64,000 nt of DNA from Maratus speciosus (GCA_963932465.1 OZ010800.1:32614852-32678851); one strand, 5' to 3'; positions 44,721-56,570 are shown, numbered from the stretch's first letter. Notes: generated by a model from the letters alone, not told the origin. A program made the numbers and translations.

Positions 44721-44947
44721 GTTTTCAATTCTAAAAACAGCGCAAAGAATATGATTTATTAACGATTAAAAATTTATTTTTACGTGACTATTAAAAACAG
44801 AAAAAAAAAACTTTAAAATTACTATTAAATGAGTACGTGTTAAAAGCAGGAAAATATTGAAAATTATGTCTTGTAAATTGTATTTACACGTAAATATTAA
44901 AAGGGAAAGGAAACTTTAAAATAATAAATACATTAATATGCGTTTAA

Positions 44948-45060
44948 CCCTTTCACGGACAAGGCACTTCTATTCGTAAAATCTTGAAATCAGTGAATGG
45001 CACCAGAATTTACAAGCAAATTTCGAAATACAAAAATGGTTTTGCTCACTTACTTGGGAC
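44948..45060 (+). mobile_element. piggyBac-type MITE (family A) left end
   Basis: TTAA at 44944-44947, then CCCTTTCACGGACAAGGCAC and AATGGCACCAGAATTTACAA, matching the element at 56155 (CCCTTTAAGGGACAAAGAAC; AATGACACCGGTATTTACAA). No right end was found, so it is truncated around 45060. Confidence 0.65.
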
Positions 45061-45235
45061 ACCCAACCAGGACGCCAACCGCGAAGTTAATGAAATTAAT
45101 GTCCTGGCGGGAAAAAAGAACGCACCACTATCCAGCTCTACCACAGCCCGAACGGACCCGAACAACGGTATCATTAGACCTTACTAAAGTGAAGCAATGG
45201 CATATTCAAATATGCTAATACATAGAAACTCACTA

Positions 45236-45280
45236 TGTTACAAAAAAAATACAAAATACAAAATACAAAATACAAAATAC
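45236..45280 (-). repeat. Possible LINE 3' tail, (TATTTTG)n on the minus strand
   Basis: Five CAAAATA-type repeats on the plus strand. Simple-repeat tails occur at the 3' end of some non-LTR elements, and this one lies downstream of the RNase H frame on the minus strand. About 520 bp of untranslated sequence would separate it from the last stop. Confidence 0.45.
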
Positions 45281-45802
45281 GCATGTTTAAGGTAGCTATG
45301 CAACAAAATAACAAAAATGATGGTTTACAGGAAAGGTTACAGATGGTTTACAGGTTACGATCATCAACTAAAATATATACCAAATAACATTAAAACAGGA
45401 ATGCCATCACCGCCTGAAATGTTTATAGGTAACCTGTAACTTATGAGGAACTTCATAAAAAGAACACAAAGAAGTACACTTAAATGACGACATACTGTAA
45501 GGCAAGCATCAATGTTCAAGGTCCATATCACAATGGGATTAAGTATATGAAATTCCCAAAGCACCACAGAACAGAGAGAGAGACACATTGTAAATTAAAT
45601 TCACTTGAAATGCTGGTACTTCTCAGACACTAAATATGTTGACTTTTCCAAAATGTTCCTCAACAAGATATATATTTATATCAAAGTTATTGAAAATCAA
45701 GCTCAGTGTTCAATTGAATTGCTCAGTGTTCAATTGCACATGCTACATTGAATCAAAAGACAATGTTCTCAATTTCTAACTCAATTCTAGTTAATTACAG
45801 CC

Positions 45803-46738
45803 TCAGAATTTGTACATAATAAACGAATATAATTCGTTTAAAGAATTGTATATATTGCAAAGTTTCTTATAATTGTCTTTGTCAAAGATTACTCTCCTGA
45901 GATTTTGTCTGATGCTTAACGAGTTGTCAAAGTTGAAGAAATGTGGGACAAAAGGACAGCGTCCATACAAATAATGCAGTACATTACCCACTGTGCCACA
46001 GTCACAAAGTGCATTTCCTCTTTTTCCAATCCTAAAAAGGAACTCTGGGAAACTACCATGTGCTGTTATAAAATACTGCATAACTTGACTCGTACACACA
46101 TAATCGGTATTTACTTTCCTGATAACCTTATAGGTGTCTCTACCCTTGGTACTTGATGTCCATTCTTCCTGCCATTGTCTAATGGTATTCTCACTACATA
46201 TTCTCTTAACTAAAGAAATTGGAAATAATACATCAGCAGTTAGGTCAGCCATTGATGAATCTGTTGCCTCTTTCGCCAAACGATCTGCTCTTTCATTCCC
46301 CACGTTTCCAACGTGTGTTCTGGTCCATCCAATAGTGACCATTTTTTCCGGATGACTTTTCATATTATCATAGATTTCTTTAACTATGGCGTTTGCGGGA
46401 AAGTTTCTCTGTATAACCAAAGTTGATGCTCTATTGTCAGTAAAAATGACAGCACTGTTATAATTCGAGTTTATTACCCAATCTACTGCATACTTTAACG
46501 CAGTCAGTTCAACTTGATATATGCTATTTAAAATATTTAAAGAGATCTTATAATCCAAGATACATTCACCATTTACAAAAATTGTGTATGCGGCACCTAC
46601 TCCACTGGCCATTTTTGACCCATCTGTATATATTAATGGCATGTTAATTCCCTGATATTCACGATCATCCTTATCTGTGATATAAATGTTACTGAGATCT
46701 CCATAATCTGGGTAGTCCATTGTCACCAAGTTGATCAT
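45803..46738 (-). pseudogene. LINE ORF2 RNase H domain and C-terminus
   Basis: 311 codons. RNase H motifs: YTDGSK at 37-42 (first catalytic Asp), YQVELTAL (Glu), FTDNRAS (Asp) and a C-terminal HVGNVGNERADRLAKEA block carrying the last Asp. All four acidic residues can be placed. Downstream, FLFRIGKRGNALCDCGTVGN VLHYLYGRC resembles the Cys-rich tail C-x-C-...-H-x4-C. Likely continuous with the RT in the living element. Confidence 0.9.
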
Positions 46739-47004
46739 AATATTATCTTTTTTATCTCTGTTCCATTCTCTATGATACTGGCATTCCCATGAATAGTTCT
46801 ATATTTCACCACAGAATGTTTGAGTGAAATGCGCAATGGAGCAACACCAGCCAATACACACAATGCGTCCGTAGAGACTGTTTTATATGATGTGATAATT
46901 GATAATAATCCAAGCCTCTGGCATGAACTTAATTTACTAAGTGCATCCACTTTCAAATCTCGAAACCAAATTTCCGCACCATATGTTATCTGTTTTTCTA
47001 TCAC
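46735..47004 (-). pseudogene. LINE ORF2 connection region
   Basis: 89 codons between RT and RNase H: YGAEIWFRDLKVDALSKLSS and LSIITSYKTVSTDALCVLAG VAPL, the YG..W......R.L...R...L.I...Y.T.S..A..VLAG.PP pattern of R1/I-type elements after the RT thumb. Joined to its neighbours by frame changes. Confidence 0.8.
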
Positions 47005-48349
47005 AGAATTATACCAAATCTTTCTATATGATGCTTGTGATCCCTATCTCTCTGCACTGTTTTCTTTATGTTTGAAGTAAAATTTCTCACCCCCTCTCTT
47101 ACTTTCTCAAGGTGTCTAATCCAATTTAATTTACTGTCAATAGTTACACCAAGGTATACAACTGAGTCTTTTACGGGTATCGATGATGTTACAATCTTGA
47201 AAATAGGATGCCTGTTTTCTAACAAATTCCTGCCAAATAAAATACTTTCGCATTTTTCCTTGCTTATTGTTAAATGTAAATTCTCGCAGATCTCTGCAAA
47301 CCATGCTATGCGTCTGTTCATTTCTTCTTCTAATTCTTTTCTTGTGTCTGCACCTGCAAAAACTACGAAATCGTCAGCGTAGGATAATATATCGCCATGT
47401 CTTAATCTATATCTCTTCAATAGGTAGTCTGCAACGATCAACCAGAAAAGTGGACCAAGGCAACTTCCCTGGGGACAACCTTTAAATAATATATACCAGA
47501 TGAATCCATACGTGAAACTAAATCCTATTCTTCTACGTGATATATAATTTTTCACAATATTCTTTAAGTATTGAGCTATTGGTAACCTATCTATCAACAT
47601 AGCCAATATCTGCCAATCCACCGCATCAAATGCTGCCTGTATATCAATCGACGTCATTGCAAAATATTTATAATTATACAGATTTATGCGAACTCTTTCT
47701 CTTAGATCTTCCAAAGCTGTGATAGAGCTCCTTCTTTCTCTGAATCCATGTTGACCATTATCCCAAAATTCTTCTTTTTCCAGCTTCGGCATAATCCTAA
47801 TTTTAATTAACCGTTCAAGGAGCTTACCAAAAATACATAACAAAGTTATCGGTCGATATGACCTGCAGACTTACCATCTTTGTTCCTTTTACGGAAGAAA
47901 ATCACCTTACCAGATTTCCATGCCTCTGGGAAGTGACCATGTTTCAGACATTTTCCAAATAATTTCTTGACATAATTCATATTGGTTCTGCAAATATTTT
48001 TGACTATCAAAGCATCTAAGTCGTCACAGCCTGGTGCCTTATTATTTTCTTGTTTGCTCATTACGTATTTCAATTCTCTAGTTGTTACCTCCATATATCC
48101 ATCTTCTTCGATCTTATCCGAGATAAACTCATAAATATTCTCCAGAACTTCGTCAATACCAATGTGTTCTGCCATCAATGTCCTTGCCACATCATCATAT
48201 GTATCAAAGTGTTGTGATTCTTCTAATCTGGTAAATATGAAGTCTGTACATTTCTTCGTCTTTCCAGAAATATACTTGTATAAATTTCCAAAAGATTGAT
48301 TTGTCTTCTGACAAAAAATTTTCCACGATTCTCTTTTAGCGTTCTTCAC
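47001..48349 (-). pseudogene. LINE ORF2 reverse transcriptase domain
   Basis: Two frames. 47846-48349 (167 codons) holds the N-terminal RT region with NNKAPGCDDLDALIVK and the HGHFPEAWKSGKVIFFRK block. 47001-47843 (280 codons) has QHGFR at 31-35, AFDAVDW at 71-77 (first catalytic Asp), GCPQGSCLGP at 122-131 and SYADDF at 154-159 (YADD catalytic pair). A frame change and a few lost residues separate the two frames near 47845. Confidence 0.9.
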
Positions 48350-48388
48350 ATTTCTATTGTATTCTCTTTTATATTTCTTATAGGTTTC

Positions 48389-49399
48389 TCATTTATCTAT
48401 ATCTTCCGGATTTTTAACACATCTTCTATACATGGCAGCAACTCTGTTTCTTTCGATCCTTAACTCTTCTGAATACCATTTCACCGCTGGTTTATGTGAT
48501 AGACTTCCTTTCCTAAAGCATCCCCTTGTGATATCGGACACCTCTTCCACGAATTGATTCACATGTTTTCCCAAGTCTTCTGTATTCTTAATTTTCAGGA
48601 GTTCGTTCAACCAGTAATCTTCCTTTTTATTAATATTATCATTGAATTTTCTGAAACTCTTATTTTTGGTCTTATATCGTTGATTCGTCTTATTAGAGGC
48701 AACGTAACCCAGAGAATATCTTATATATCTATGGTCACTGAATGAGAAATTCTTTTCGTCGACATACCAATTTTCAATTTTTCCACAGATCTCGAGACCT
48801 CCCAATGTCAAATCGGGTCTACCCTTCAGCGAACCTTGAGCAAATGTATGAGCGGCATCAGTATCATTTATAATCCGAAGATCTTTCTCCAAGAGATGTT
48901 CCAGGAACACATCAGTTCTCTTGGATTGATAAGTATATCCCAAGTCCAGTAATGGATCATTAAAGTCCCCTGCTAATAGTACTTTGTCAAAATTCTGGAA
49001 ATGTTCGCCAATATCTTCAAAGTCTTTATCTATATTTCCGCTTGGGGGAGAATATTGCGAACCAATGAAAATTTTATCATTGTTTACATTTAAAGATACA
49101 AACACAGCATTATCTAATACCAAATTACTGATCGTGGCACATTCCCTATTAGTAAAAATGACAGCAGCATTAAATGAGTTAGAATAAAAGATAATCCATT
49201 CTGGTGGAATGCCAGGGGCCGTACCATCAAGAATGGAAGGATCCTGGCATAAAATTATATCAATGTTATTATTAATAGCATAGTTAAGTAAAGCTTTATT
49301 TGCATCATTACAGTGGTGAAGATAAATTTGCAACACATTCAAATTACCAACAGAGGGGCCACCAAGCGTGCCCTTAACTACGGTTCGGCAATAGTCCAT
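48389..49399 (-). pseudogene. LINE ORF2 endonuclease domain
   Basis: 336 codons from ATG at 49399. APE-type motifs: LQIYLHHC at 23-30, where an Asn is expected but Tyr stands; CQDPS at 51-55, in place of QEP with the catalytic Glu now Asp; GSQYSPPS at 113-120; GDFNDP at 144-149; and SDHRYI at 221-226 with the catalytic His. The enzyme would nick the target DNA for target-primed reverse transcription. The N-to-Y and E-to-D changes at active-site positions suggest inactivity even before the TGA at its end. Confidence 0.85.
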
Positions 49400-49515
49400 C
49401 CCTGTAACTCAGGAAGACTGGACAACCACTACTATCTGCCCTGTGACTACATTCTCCACCAGCATCGTTGAAATAGCAGTTGGCGCAACATAAGGTTTCC
49501 GATTTACTTTTGTGC
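49400..49515 (-). pseudogene. LINE ORF1 C-terminal zinc knuckle
   Basis: Just upstream of the ORF2 start the minus strand reads SKSETLCCANCYFNDAGGEC SHRADSSGCPVFLSYR, with C-x2-C, H and CP-F spacing like the last CCHC knuckle of LINE ORF1 proteins. The remainder of ORF1 is missing. Confidence 0.6.
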
Positions 49516-50736
49516 GATGATTAAAAATAGGCATCGGCTACGGAAATCAAAATACGAAAAATACCAAAGTATAGTTACGTTCATTTTCTCTTTGAAAGCC
49601 GTAATCCGTTAAAAATAACATTAATATCAACCCTTTCAAAAAATATTTTCCCTAATTCTCTCTCGTTCTTTCTTTCTTTTTTTCTGAAATATTTAACATT
49701 TTCACCCGGAATTTTAAATCTAAATAGAAAAAAAAATAATACACGCATAGCAAAGATGCATTTAGGTTTAAAAAATACGTATTCTGTTTTAAATAATATT
49801 AATATTTACCCTTTCAAAAAAATTCGTTTCTGGAAGTCACTTCAGGGTTTTTTTCTGATTGCTAACTTAAATCGTAGCCCTTTTTCCACTAAATATGAAC
49901 ATTTTAGCACGAAAATTAAACATGGGGCTCAGAAATATTATAAACTCATAAAAATTTCAAAGTGGTTAGATAATAAGAAATATATATATATATATATATA
50001 TATATTCAGTTTGAATGTATTCGAGGTTGTCGAAAAAAAAAGAATGAGAGAAATAGAAGAACGCTTCTTGCAAGCCCATTTTACTTGTTTAAAAATATAA
50101 AATCGTTTAGATTGTTATTTAAAAATTTAAATCGTTCAACACTTTTGTTTTTGGCATGTCTAAGGCAATTATTAAGGTCCTGGGCAACGGTGGTGTTGAG
50201 AGAAGTCAGCTAGTATTTATATGTTGTATGTTGTTAAGCATTGTGTAGAATGTATAATTAGTTTTTGAAAAAACTTTTCTGCATAGCTTTTTATCGGAGA
50301 AAAATGAAAATAGTTAGTTTAATTGGAAAATAGGCCTTCCTTAAAATTTTATTCAAAAATAAGTTTTTGGGAGCTGTCTTCATATTGAAATAGGAAAAGA
50401 ACTTAAAACTTTCAATACTAAAACATGATTTAATTCATATTTTGAATCTACATCCAATTTTAACTTTGGTTATAAAGCTGGAAATTATTCGGCCAATAAT
50501 TTTAGGAATTATAAAGGTGTACAGTTATTTTTTAACAGTGAATACTCTGTGGAATTAGCATTAACCATCCCAAGCATATTACGATTTTTACACATTTTAA
50601 CAATTTTTATATGTGGAATATAAGTTTTGATATTAATATTTGAAAATATTATATAATTATGAATGCAAGTCAAAATTGGTGTTTGAAATCAATTTTCGGG
50701 ATATGAAAATTATGAAATCAGGTTGTCAGATAGCAG
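49516..50736. other. AT-rich spacer, no gene
   Basis: Contains a (TA)n run at 49981-50007. The 114-codon frame at 49756-50100 runs through that microsatellite (YIYIYIYIF) and shows no domain. Nothing else supported. Confidence 0.5.
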
Positions 50737-53700
50737 ACTATACTAATATTATACAGAGTTAAAGTAACGTTTGTAGGTTTGTTGTTTGCAGGAGATAATC
50801 TCTGAAACTATCGAACTGATTTGAAACGTAATGGTAGCAAATTGGTGATAACACCCTCTGCCTCAAAATAGACTATATTTTATGTTGATGGCGCTATCCC
50901 CAAGGAAGTGGAGGAGCGAAAAACTTCCTAAAATTGCGATTTTGCGATTCTGAAGGTATTACAAACATGAAATTTTGCATGGTAGTTACTTATAAGATAA
51001 ATGCTATAAAGCACGGTTTTTTAAAAAATTCAAAATTTAAAAGGATGAAACGAGCAAAAAGCGTTATAAAACTGTTCTAAATTCTATGGAATTGTTAAGG
51101 GAAGAAACACTAAATTTGACATGGATGCTACTTTTATAACGCACATGCACGCACAAAATGGATTTTAAAAAATCGAAATTTTAAAAAGTGCAGGAGAAGA
51201 AATGTTCTAAAATTTTGATTTTTGTGACACTGAAGGGGCTAGAAACTTGAAATTTAGCATGGTAGTTACTTTTAAGATGTAAATGCTTTCTAAGAACGGT
51301 TTTTTAAAAAATCGAAATTTAAAAGGATGAAACGAGAGAAAAATGTTCTAAATCCGATTTTAATGGAATAGTTTAAGGATAAAACACAGAATAGTTTTTT
51401 TTTTTTAATCCTAAGTTTCAAAGAGTGCAGGGATAAAACGCTCTAAACTTACGATTTTTGTAATACTGGAGAGAAACTATAGATACTAGAAAGAGAAGCT
51501 ATAAATTTGGCATGCCGGTTACTTTTAAGATAAAAATGTTCTCTAAAAATGGTTTTAAAAAATCATAAAATGATGAAATAAGCAGAATACGTTTTAAAAA
51601 CGTTCTAAATTACGATTTCTATGGAGTTGTTAAGGGAAAAAACACTAAATTTGACATGGCTGGTAGTTTTACAACATATATCCACGCACCAAACGGATTT
51701 TAGAAAATCGAAATTTAAAAAAGTGCAGGAGAAAAAAAGTTCTAAAATTTTGATTTTTGTGATACTGAAGGGGGGGGGGGGCTAGAAACTTGAAATTTAT
51801 CATGGTAGTTTTAAGATGCAAATGTTCCTTAACCCGTTAATAGTCGCGCGTTGGTCTTTTCCCCGCCAAAAAATTCGTTATCTTCCGGTAACTCATTTCC
51901 TGTTAAAGTTACGATAGCCAAATTCCGTGTATCTGACCTTGAGTGTTCACACTCTTGTGTAGTAAAATTGCAAGTCATTCCTGCTATTTCTTAGCATTTT
52001 ATCGCATTCTTAAATTTCAATCGGTCTAAATGACCGCGTTGCGACCACTTGTGTTAGTTGAATTTTTCTCCCTGCTGTTCATCCTTCCCCATTTCCGCGA
52101 AATCTGCGGGGGGAAGTTTCTTCGAAGTACGGACTCTCTGTCTGTTGTTATTTCGTCTTTCTTCTTTCTGCTATTTTACCCGTCCATAGAGTACTTTTTT
52201 TCACTTTTAGAATGTTACTTAAAATTGTTTTATTATATTAGTTGTGAAGTCAGTTCGCACAAAAAACTGATTGATGGTCACTTACATTTTTTTTTCGTTG
52301 TCAAACATTGCGGGAATAAATTCTCAAATTGATAATCGTTTAAATATGGAAAAAAAGGGAAATACATCATCATTATTTGAAAGAAGTTGCTTTCCATTTA
52401 ATACCGAAACATATAAATGAAAAAACAGACAATGACACAGCCAAACCATTAAAAAAGAGAGAAGAGAATTTTGTGGGAATCAGTAAAAAAATTGCCGTAT
52501 CTCCAAAATCTGAAAAGTATCGTTTTTGTACAATAAAACAAACTCGAAAGATAAAACAGTTTTCTCAGAAATGTAGTATATAAAGAACTGCGAAGAACAT
52601 ACACATAATTTATTTGCACAATAATGAAAATTTTATAATGTAGGTTAGAAATTACGCAAATAAAAATCTCTTTTGGATAATTCAGTGAATATTTATACTA
52701 TGATTTTAAAAAATATTTTAAGTATTTTTCTAAAATTTATCTATTTTTAAATTTTTATACTGTAAGTAAAAACACATTTTTTTTTTTTTTTTTTTTTTTT
52801 TAAACAATGCCGCGGAAAATGTTTTTTTATTATTATTGAAATCCAATAGAGGCTTGGGGACGGTATCTAACAAATTTAAATTTGTTGTCCTTCATCAATT
52901 GTTCAAACTATTTTTCAGAATAATGTTTTTCAGAATACGAGAGAAAATTCATTTAAATAAAATTATTGCTGCATATTTATAATTTCGGAGAAAAATTTCT
53001 TGTTGTTTTTATTATTTTAATGAATGTTATTATAAAACAATAAATTATAACAACAATACCTTATTATGAAATATACAATTGAATATTTATTTTAATTAAA
53101 TAGTTGCTGTAAAATACATCCCTATTAAGATGGACCTTTCAGTGATTCTATTAATTAAAATAATTTATCCATCTTAGGATTTAAATCTACAATTGGAAAT
53201 GTATTTAAATTAAATATATAATTTCAATAACTTATTATTTACTTTGTATAAGCGAAGTTCGTATCCAGAGTTTTTATTCAGGGGCGCTGCTTCCCACCCT
53301 GAAATAAGTAGAAAAACTACAAATATTGCATTTTCATCTAAAAAATGAATTTAATCATAAAATCTCGAGACCCCCCCCCCTCTCCTCTCCCCCCTCATAC
53401 ACACATAGATACCCCACAAAATAAATAAATAAAACGTAGTTACAACATTTACATTTATAATTTCGAAATTAAGTATTTTTTACCTTTTTCTTTATTATAT
53501 ATATATATATATATATAAATAATATGCTGGTGAATTAGTGGTATTGTATTTGATTTGCTGTTGCATGTCATAGGTTCCATTTTTATTTTTAGTTTAATTG
53601 TTCAATTTAATGTCAGTGTAATATATTGATGCTAAATTTATTAATTTTATTTTATTAAATGGATATAGAGTGCCGGAGTATCATATAAATCTACCAGACT

Positions 53701-54570
53701 CTGATTCTGTCCTTCCAAAATAAAATAAAAATACCCCTGTCATGAATTTAGATTCATATTCGTAAATGTTTTCCTACTAATTACTGATTCATAGTAACAT
53801 CAGAAATTCAATCAAATCATTTACTATTTACTCCTAAGTATTTATGCAAAACGAAGAAAGAGTTATTAAAAACATTTATCTAGATGCCAACTGAATATAT
53901 ACTTAAGCGAAATAAATAATTTGCTGTAAAAGGTTGTAAAATGAATAACTGCTGTAATCTTTTAAAGTTCAGTCAATATTTTTATTCTACATTGTCCGTT
54001 TTCGATGATCTGATAACACCGGCAAGTTTCCCCTTCGTTTTCGGCCTGCTGGTAACGGCGGCAAATGGACCGAACGCGACTACTAACGTTCTAAAAAATG
54101 TCGCGACTACTCTCGGGTTAAGAACGGTTCTTTTATTTTAAATCGAAATTTTAAAAGATGAAACGAGAGAAAAATGTTCTAAATGCTATTTTTATGGAAA
54201 TTTTTATTTTAAGGGTAAAACAAAGAATAGTTTTTTTAAAATCCTAAATTTCAAAGAGTGCAAGGGAAAAACGCTCTAAACTTACGATTTTTGCGTTACT
54301 GAAGAGACTAGAAACTGTAAATTCGGTTACTTTTAAGATACAAATGTTCTCTAAAAATGTTTTTTTTTTTTATCATAAAATGATGAAAGGAGAAGAAAAC
54401 GTTTTAAAAACGTTCTAAATTACGATTTCTATGGAATTTAGATTTGTTAATTAACTAAAAATTTTTTAATTAATTAATTTTACATTCATTTCAAATACAC
54501 AAATATTACTTGGCATATTTCAACAGCTACGCGTTTTAGCGTACTAAACCGTAGTCGCGGGTTTTGCTAG
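50737..54570 (+). mobile_element. Second Helitron, split by a piggyBac-type insertion
   Basis: 5' end CTATACTAATATTATACAGA G, close to the usual TCTATACTAATATTATAAAG; 3' end CGCGGGTTTTGCTAG followed by T. The interior is a tandem array of ~130-200-bp units (GGATGAAACGAG, AAAAATGTTCTAAAT, TTGAAATTTAGCATGGTAGT). The element at 51833-54117 interrupts a unit. Without it, the Helitron is about 1.55 kb. No Rep-helicase is present. The first bases are mutated and the 3' hairpin is weak, so the ends are slightly less certain than for 41337-42966. Confidence 0.75.
51833..54117. mobile_element. 2.29-kb piggyBac-type element in the Helitron
   Basis: TTAA at 51829-51832 and 54118-54121. The ends CCCGTTAATAGTCGCGCG and, read from the right, CCCGAGAGTAGTCGCGAC match over a TAGTCGCG core; a second CGTTAGTAGTCGCG lies just inside the right end. 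Excising it restores GTTCCTTAAGAACGG, equivalent to TTTCTAAGAACGG in a nearby unit. The small open frames inside (52030-52332, 52377-52583) are not recognisable as piggyBac transposase, so it is probably non-autonomous. Poly-T at about 52777-52801, (TA)n near 53497. Confidence 0.85.
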
Positions 54571-54857
54571 TTAATTATAATTAAAGATGCATCACATTTA
54601 TAGCAGAGGGAGTTTTTTAATTATTTAACAACTGATTAAAATCAGCCATTTTTGTTTGTAATTTTTTTTTATGTCATACCCATTGGGATTGTCAAGCGGA
54701 TAAGATGAAAAATTTCAGAATACCCTGAAGAAAATCATTTTATGACAAAGTTTAATAACCATATTTTAAATTAAACATGTTTGTAAAGCTGAATATGTTT
54801 CAATCAGAGGGGAGAGAGTTCATTCGAATAAACGGCAATAAACGTTATGTTTTTAAA

Positions 54858-54916
<59 letters not shown>

Positions 54917-55167
54917 CCTCATTCAATTATACAGTGATTCGAATAAGCGGTGAATTTCCGTACCTTTTTTTTCTAGGGGCCCGTTTTTTCGTCTGCCCAG
55001 GAGCCCGTAAAACCTGTCACCGGCCCTGCACATAGGCGTATCGGGTTCGTACGCTTCAAGGACCGTTTACAATCATTTTCGTAAAGTAAAATTTGCTTTA
55101 TTGAATGAAGCAAAATTATATCTTCAGATAGAGCAACCAGTACTTTAAAAAAGTTCTGGTTCTAAAA
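54571..55167. other. Spacer with a long poly-A tract
   Basis: A54 tract at 54861-54914. The Lys-rich frame at 54847-55035 is an artefact of that tract. Text after it (ATTCGAATAAGCGGTGAATT) hints at an old pogo-type end but is too short to call. Confidence 0.4.
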
Positions 55168-55432
55168 CACCTAGACCCACCAGTGGCTGAGAGGTTCTGC
55201 TCTCGAAGCTGGTAGACGGGAGGTGCTGGGTTCGATACCAATCGCGCCCGTCGGCCTAATCGTTTGGAGTTTTCGTGGTTTTCTTCGAGCCATGGAATTC
55301 CATGCGTAAATACGGGTTAGGTTCCCTTAGAAAGACCCCCACGAAGGGCACTCCCCCCTCGGGCTCATATCCCTCCATATCCCTAGTGTAGATAATCGGC
55401 CGTCAAAAATCAACCATCAACCAACCATCTAA
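55168..55432 (+). mobile_element. tRNA-derived SINE, plus strand
   Basis: The head has an A box in CAGTGGCTGAGAGGTTCTGC (55181-55200) and a B box GGTTCGATACC (55229-55239) at tRNA-like spacing. The body contains GGAGTTTTCGTGGTTTTCTT and CGTAAATACGGGTTAG, and the tail is a (CAACCAT)n-like run from 55411. It shares order and wording with the minus-strand copy at 22145-22362. The ends are approximate because no TSD is clear. Confidence 0.85.
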
Positions 55433-55762
55433 AACACCTAACATCCCCTAATGAGTACAAACCTTAGAGTACGAGCGGATGGGCACTCGCATTAATTTTC
55501 AATATTGGGGATATAGCGGCACTTGCTGCATGCACTATACATGCTGTAAATAATAATAAGTTTAGCCATAAAACAGACATTCGCCGTCTATTTTTGCGGG
55601 AATTAGATGAGACCTTGAGCTTTCCAGAAATTTGAGATAGATCGTAAAACATACAAGCTGTGAGACATTTTATAACCAAATCGGGAATTGAAAGTATGCT
55701 GAAAAAATCTGCCTGTATTTGATGTTCTCATATAGACCGAGAGTCGGCAGCGAAGAAAATCC

Positions 55763-56104
55763 CCTCATCGAGTTCACTGATGAAATTCTAGGATTAATTA
55801 AATCTTAATTTGCATATTAAAACGCAATCGGTCAGTCAAATCATATCTTAGTGGAAAACACCTGAGAATCCGATTTTAGCGGCTGACTCGTATAGGTTTA
55901 CCATTGTATTTTCCTGCACTAAAAGGTATGAAAACATGGAGGACTGGGAGCAGGAAAACACAGTGGTAAACCTACGAGTCAGCAGCTAAAATCGGGTTTT
56001 CAGGTGTTTTCCACCAAGATATGACATGGCAGACCAATTGCGATTTAATAGGCGAATCAAGATTTAACTAACTATAGAATTTCATCCATGAACTCGATGA
56101 GGTT
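55763..56104. repeat. ~340-bp foldback element
   Basis: CTCATCGAGTTC at 55763 and GAACTCGATGAG at 56093 are perfect inverted copies; the ~150-bp arms continue with GAAATTCTA, AATCGGTCxGxCAxxTCATAT, GGAAAACACCTGA and CTCGTATAGGTTTACCA. The loop is about 40 bp. Non-coding. Confidence 0.9.
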
Positions 56105-56154
56105 GTTGTCAATGCTGACGGTTCCCGGTCAAACACGTTCAAACCAGGTACAAA

Positions 56155-56364
56155 CCCTTTAAGGGACAAAGAACTTCCATTCCTAAAATGTTGAAATGAA
56201 TGAATGACACCGGTATTTACAAACATATTTATTTGAAAGTACGAAAAAGCTATATTTCCCAAATGTAATAACACGAATTTTTTGTACTAAAATTCTGGCG
56301 TCACTGTGGTATTTGAAAATTAAAATTAAATTGTTTCATAAATATATCACCACCCATGAAAGGG
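56155..56364 (+). mobile_element. piggyBac-type MITE (family A)
   Basis: Starts CCCTTTAAGGGACAAAG and ends CATGAAAGGG, followed by TTAA (56365-56368). The left flank is CAAA, not TTAA, so that side is mutated or truncated. Related to 44948 by several shared words. Non-coding. Confidence 0.7.
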
Positions 56365-56368
56365 TTAA

Positions 56369-56570
56369 CCCTTTGAGGGACAAGTAATTGTGTTTATGCA
56401 ATGTCGAATTCACACCGGAATCTACAAAAAGATTTATTGCAAAATAAGGAAAAGCAGTTTTACGACTTTTTTCCACCAAAGTTAGAAAAGTAAAATTTAA
56501 TAATTTTTTCTGGTACAAATCTTTATTAATCGTAGGTGGGATAAAATAGATCCCACCGCTCCTCAAGGGG
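56369..56570 (+). mobile_element. piggyBac-type MITE (family B, copy 2)
   Basis: TTAA at 56365-56368 and 56571-56574; ends CCCTTTGAGGGACA and, read from the right, CCCCTTGAGGAGC. It is the same family as 7374-7572 in opposite orientation and shares its left TTAA with the family-A MITE at 56155-56364. Confidence 0.85.

Larger units (their letters stand above)
45236..49515 (-). mobile_element. R1/I-group LINE, 5' truncated
   Basis: Minus-strand order: ORF1 zinc-knuckle tail, AP endonuclease, reverse transcriptase, RNase H. An RNase H domain with APE endonuclease points to the R1/I/LOA assemblage rather than RTE or CR1. The 5' end is lost within ORF1 near 49515. The ORF2 text is interrupted by a stop at about 48386 and frame changes near 47845, 47003 and 46736, but is otherwise easily read, so the copy is fairly young. 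Confidence 0.9.

Noticed and set aside
44984..45218. Two overlapping plus-strand frames
   Set aside because: They begin inside the piggyBac-type MITE end and resemble no known protein.
46820..47485. Several plus-strand frames over the LINE
   Set aside because: They are antisense shadows of the RT and connection frames, which carry the conserved motifs.
52030..52583. Possible transposase frames in the 2.29-kb TTAA element
   Set aside because: Phe/Leu/Ser-rich or Lys-rich text without the piggyBac catalytic blocks; could be chance in AT-rich DNA.
54847..55035. Lys-rich frame
   Set aside because: Translation of the A54 tract; no other content.
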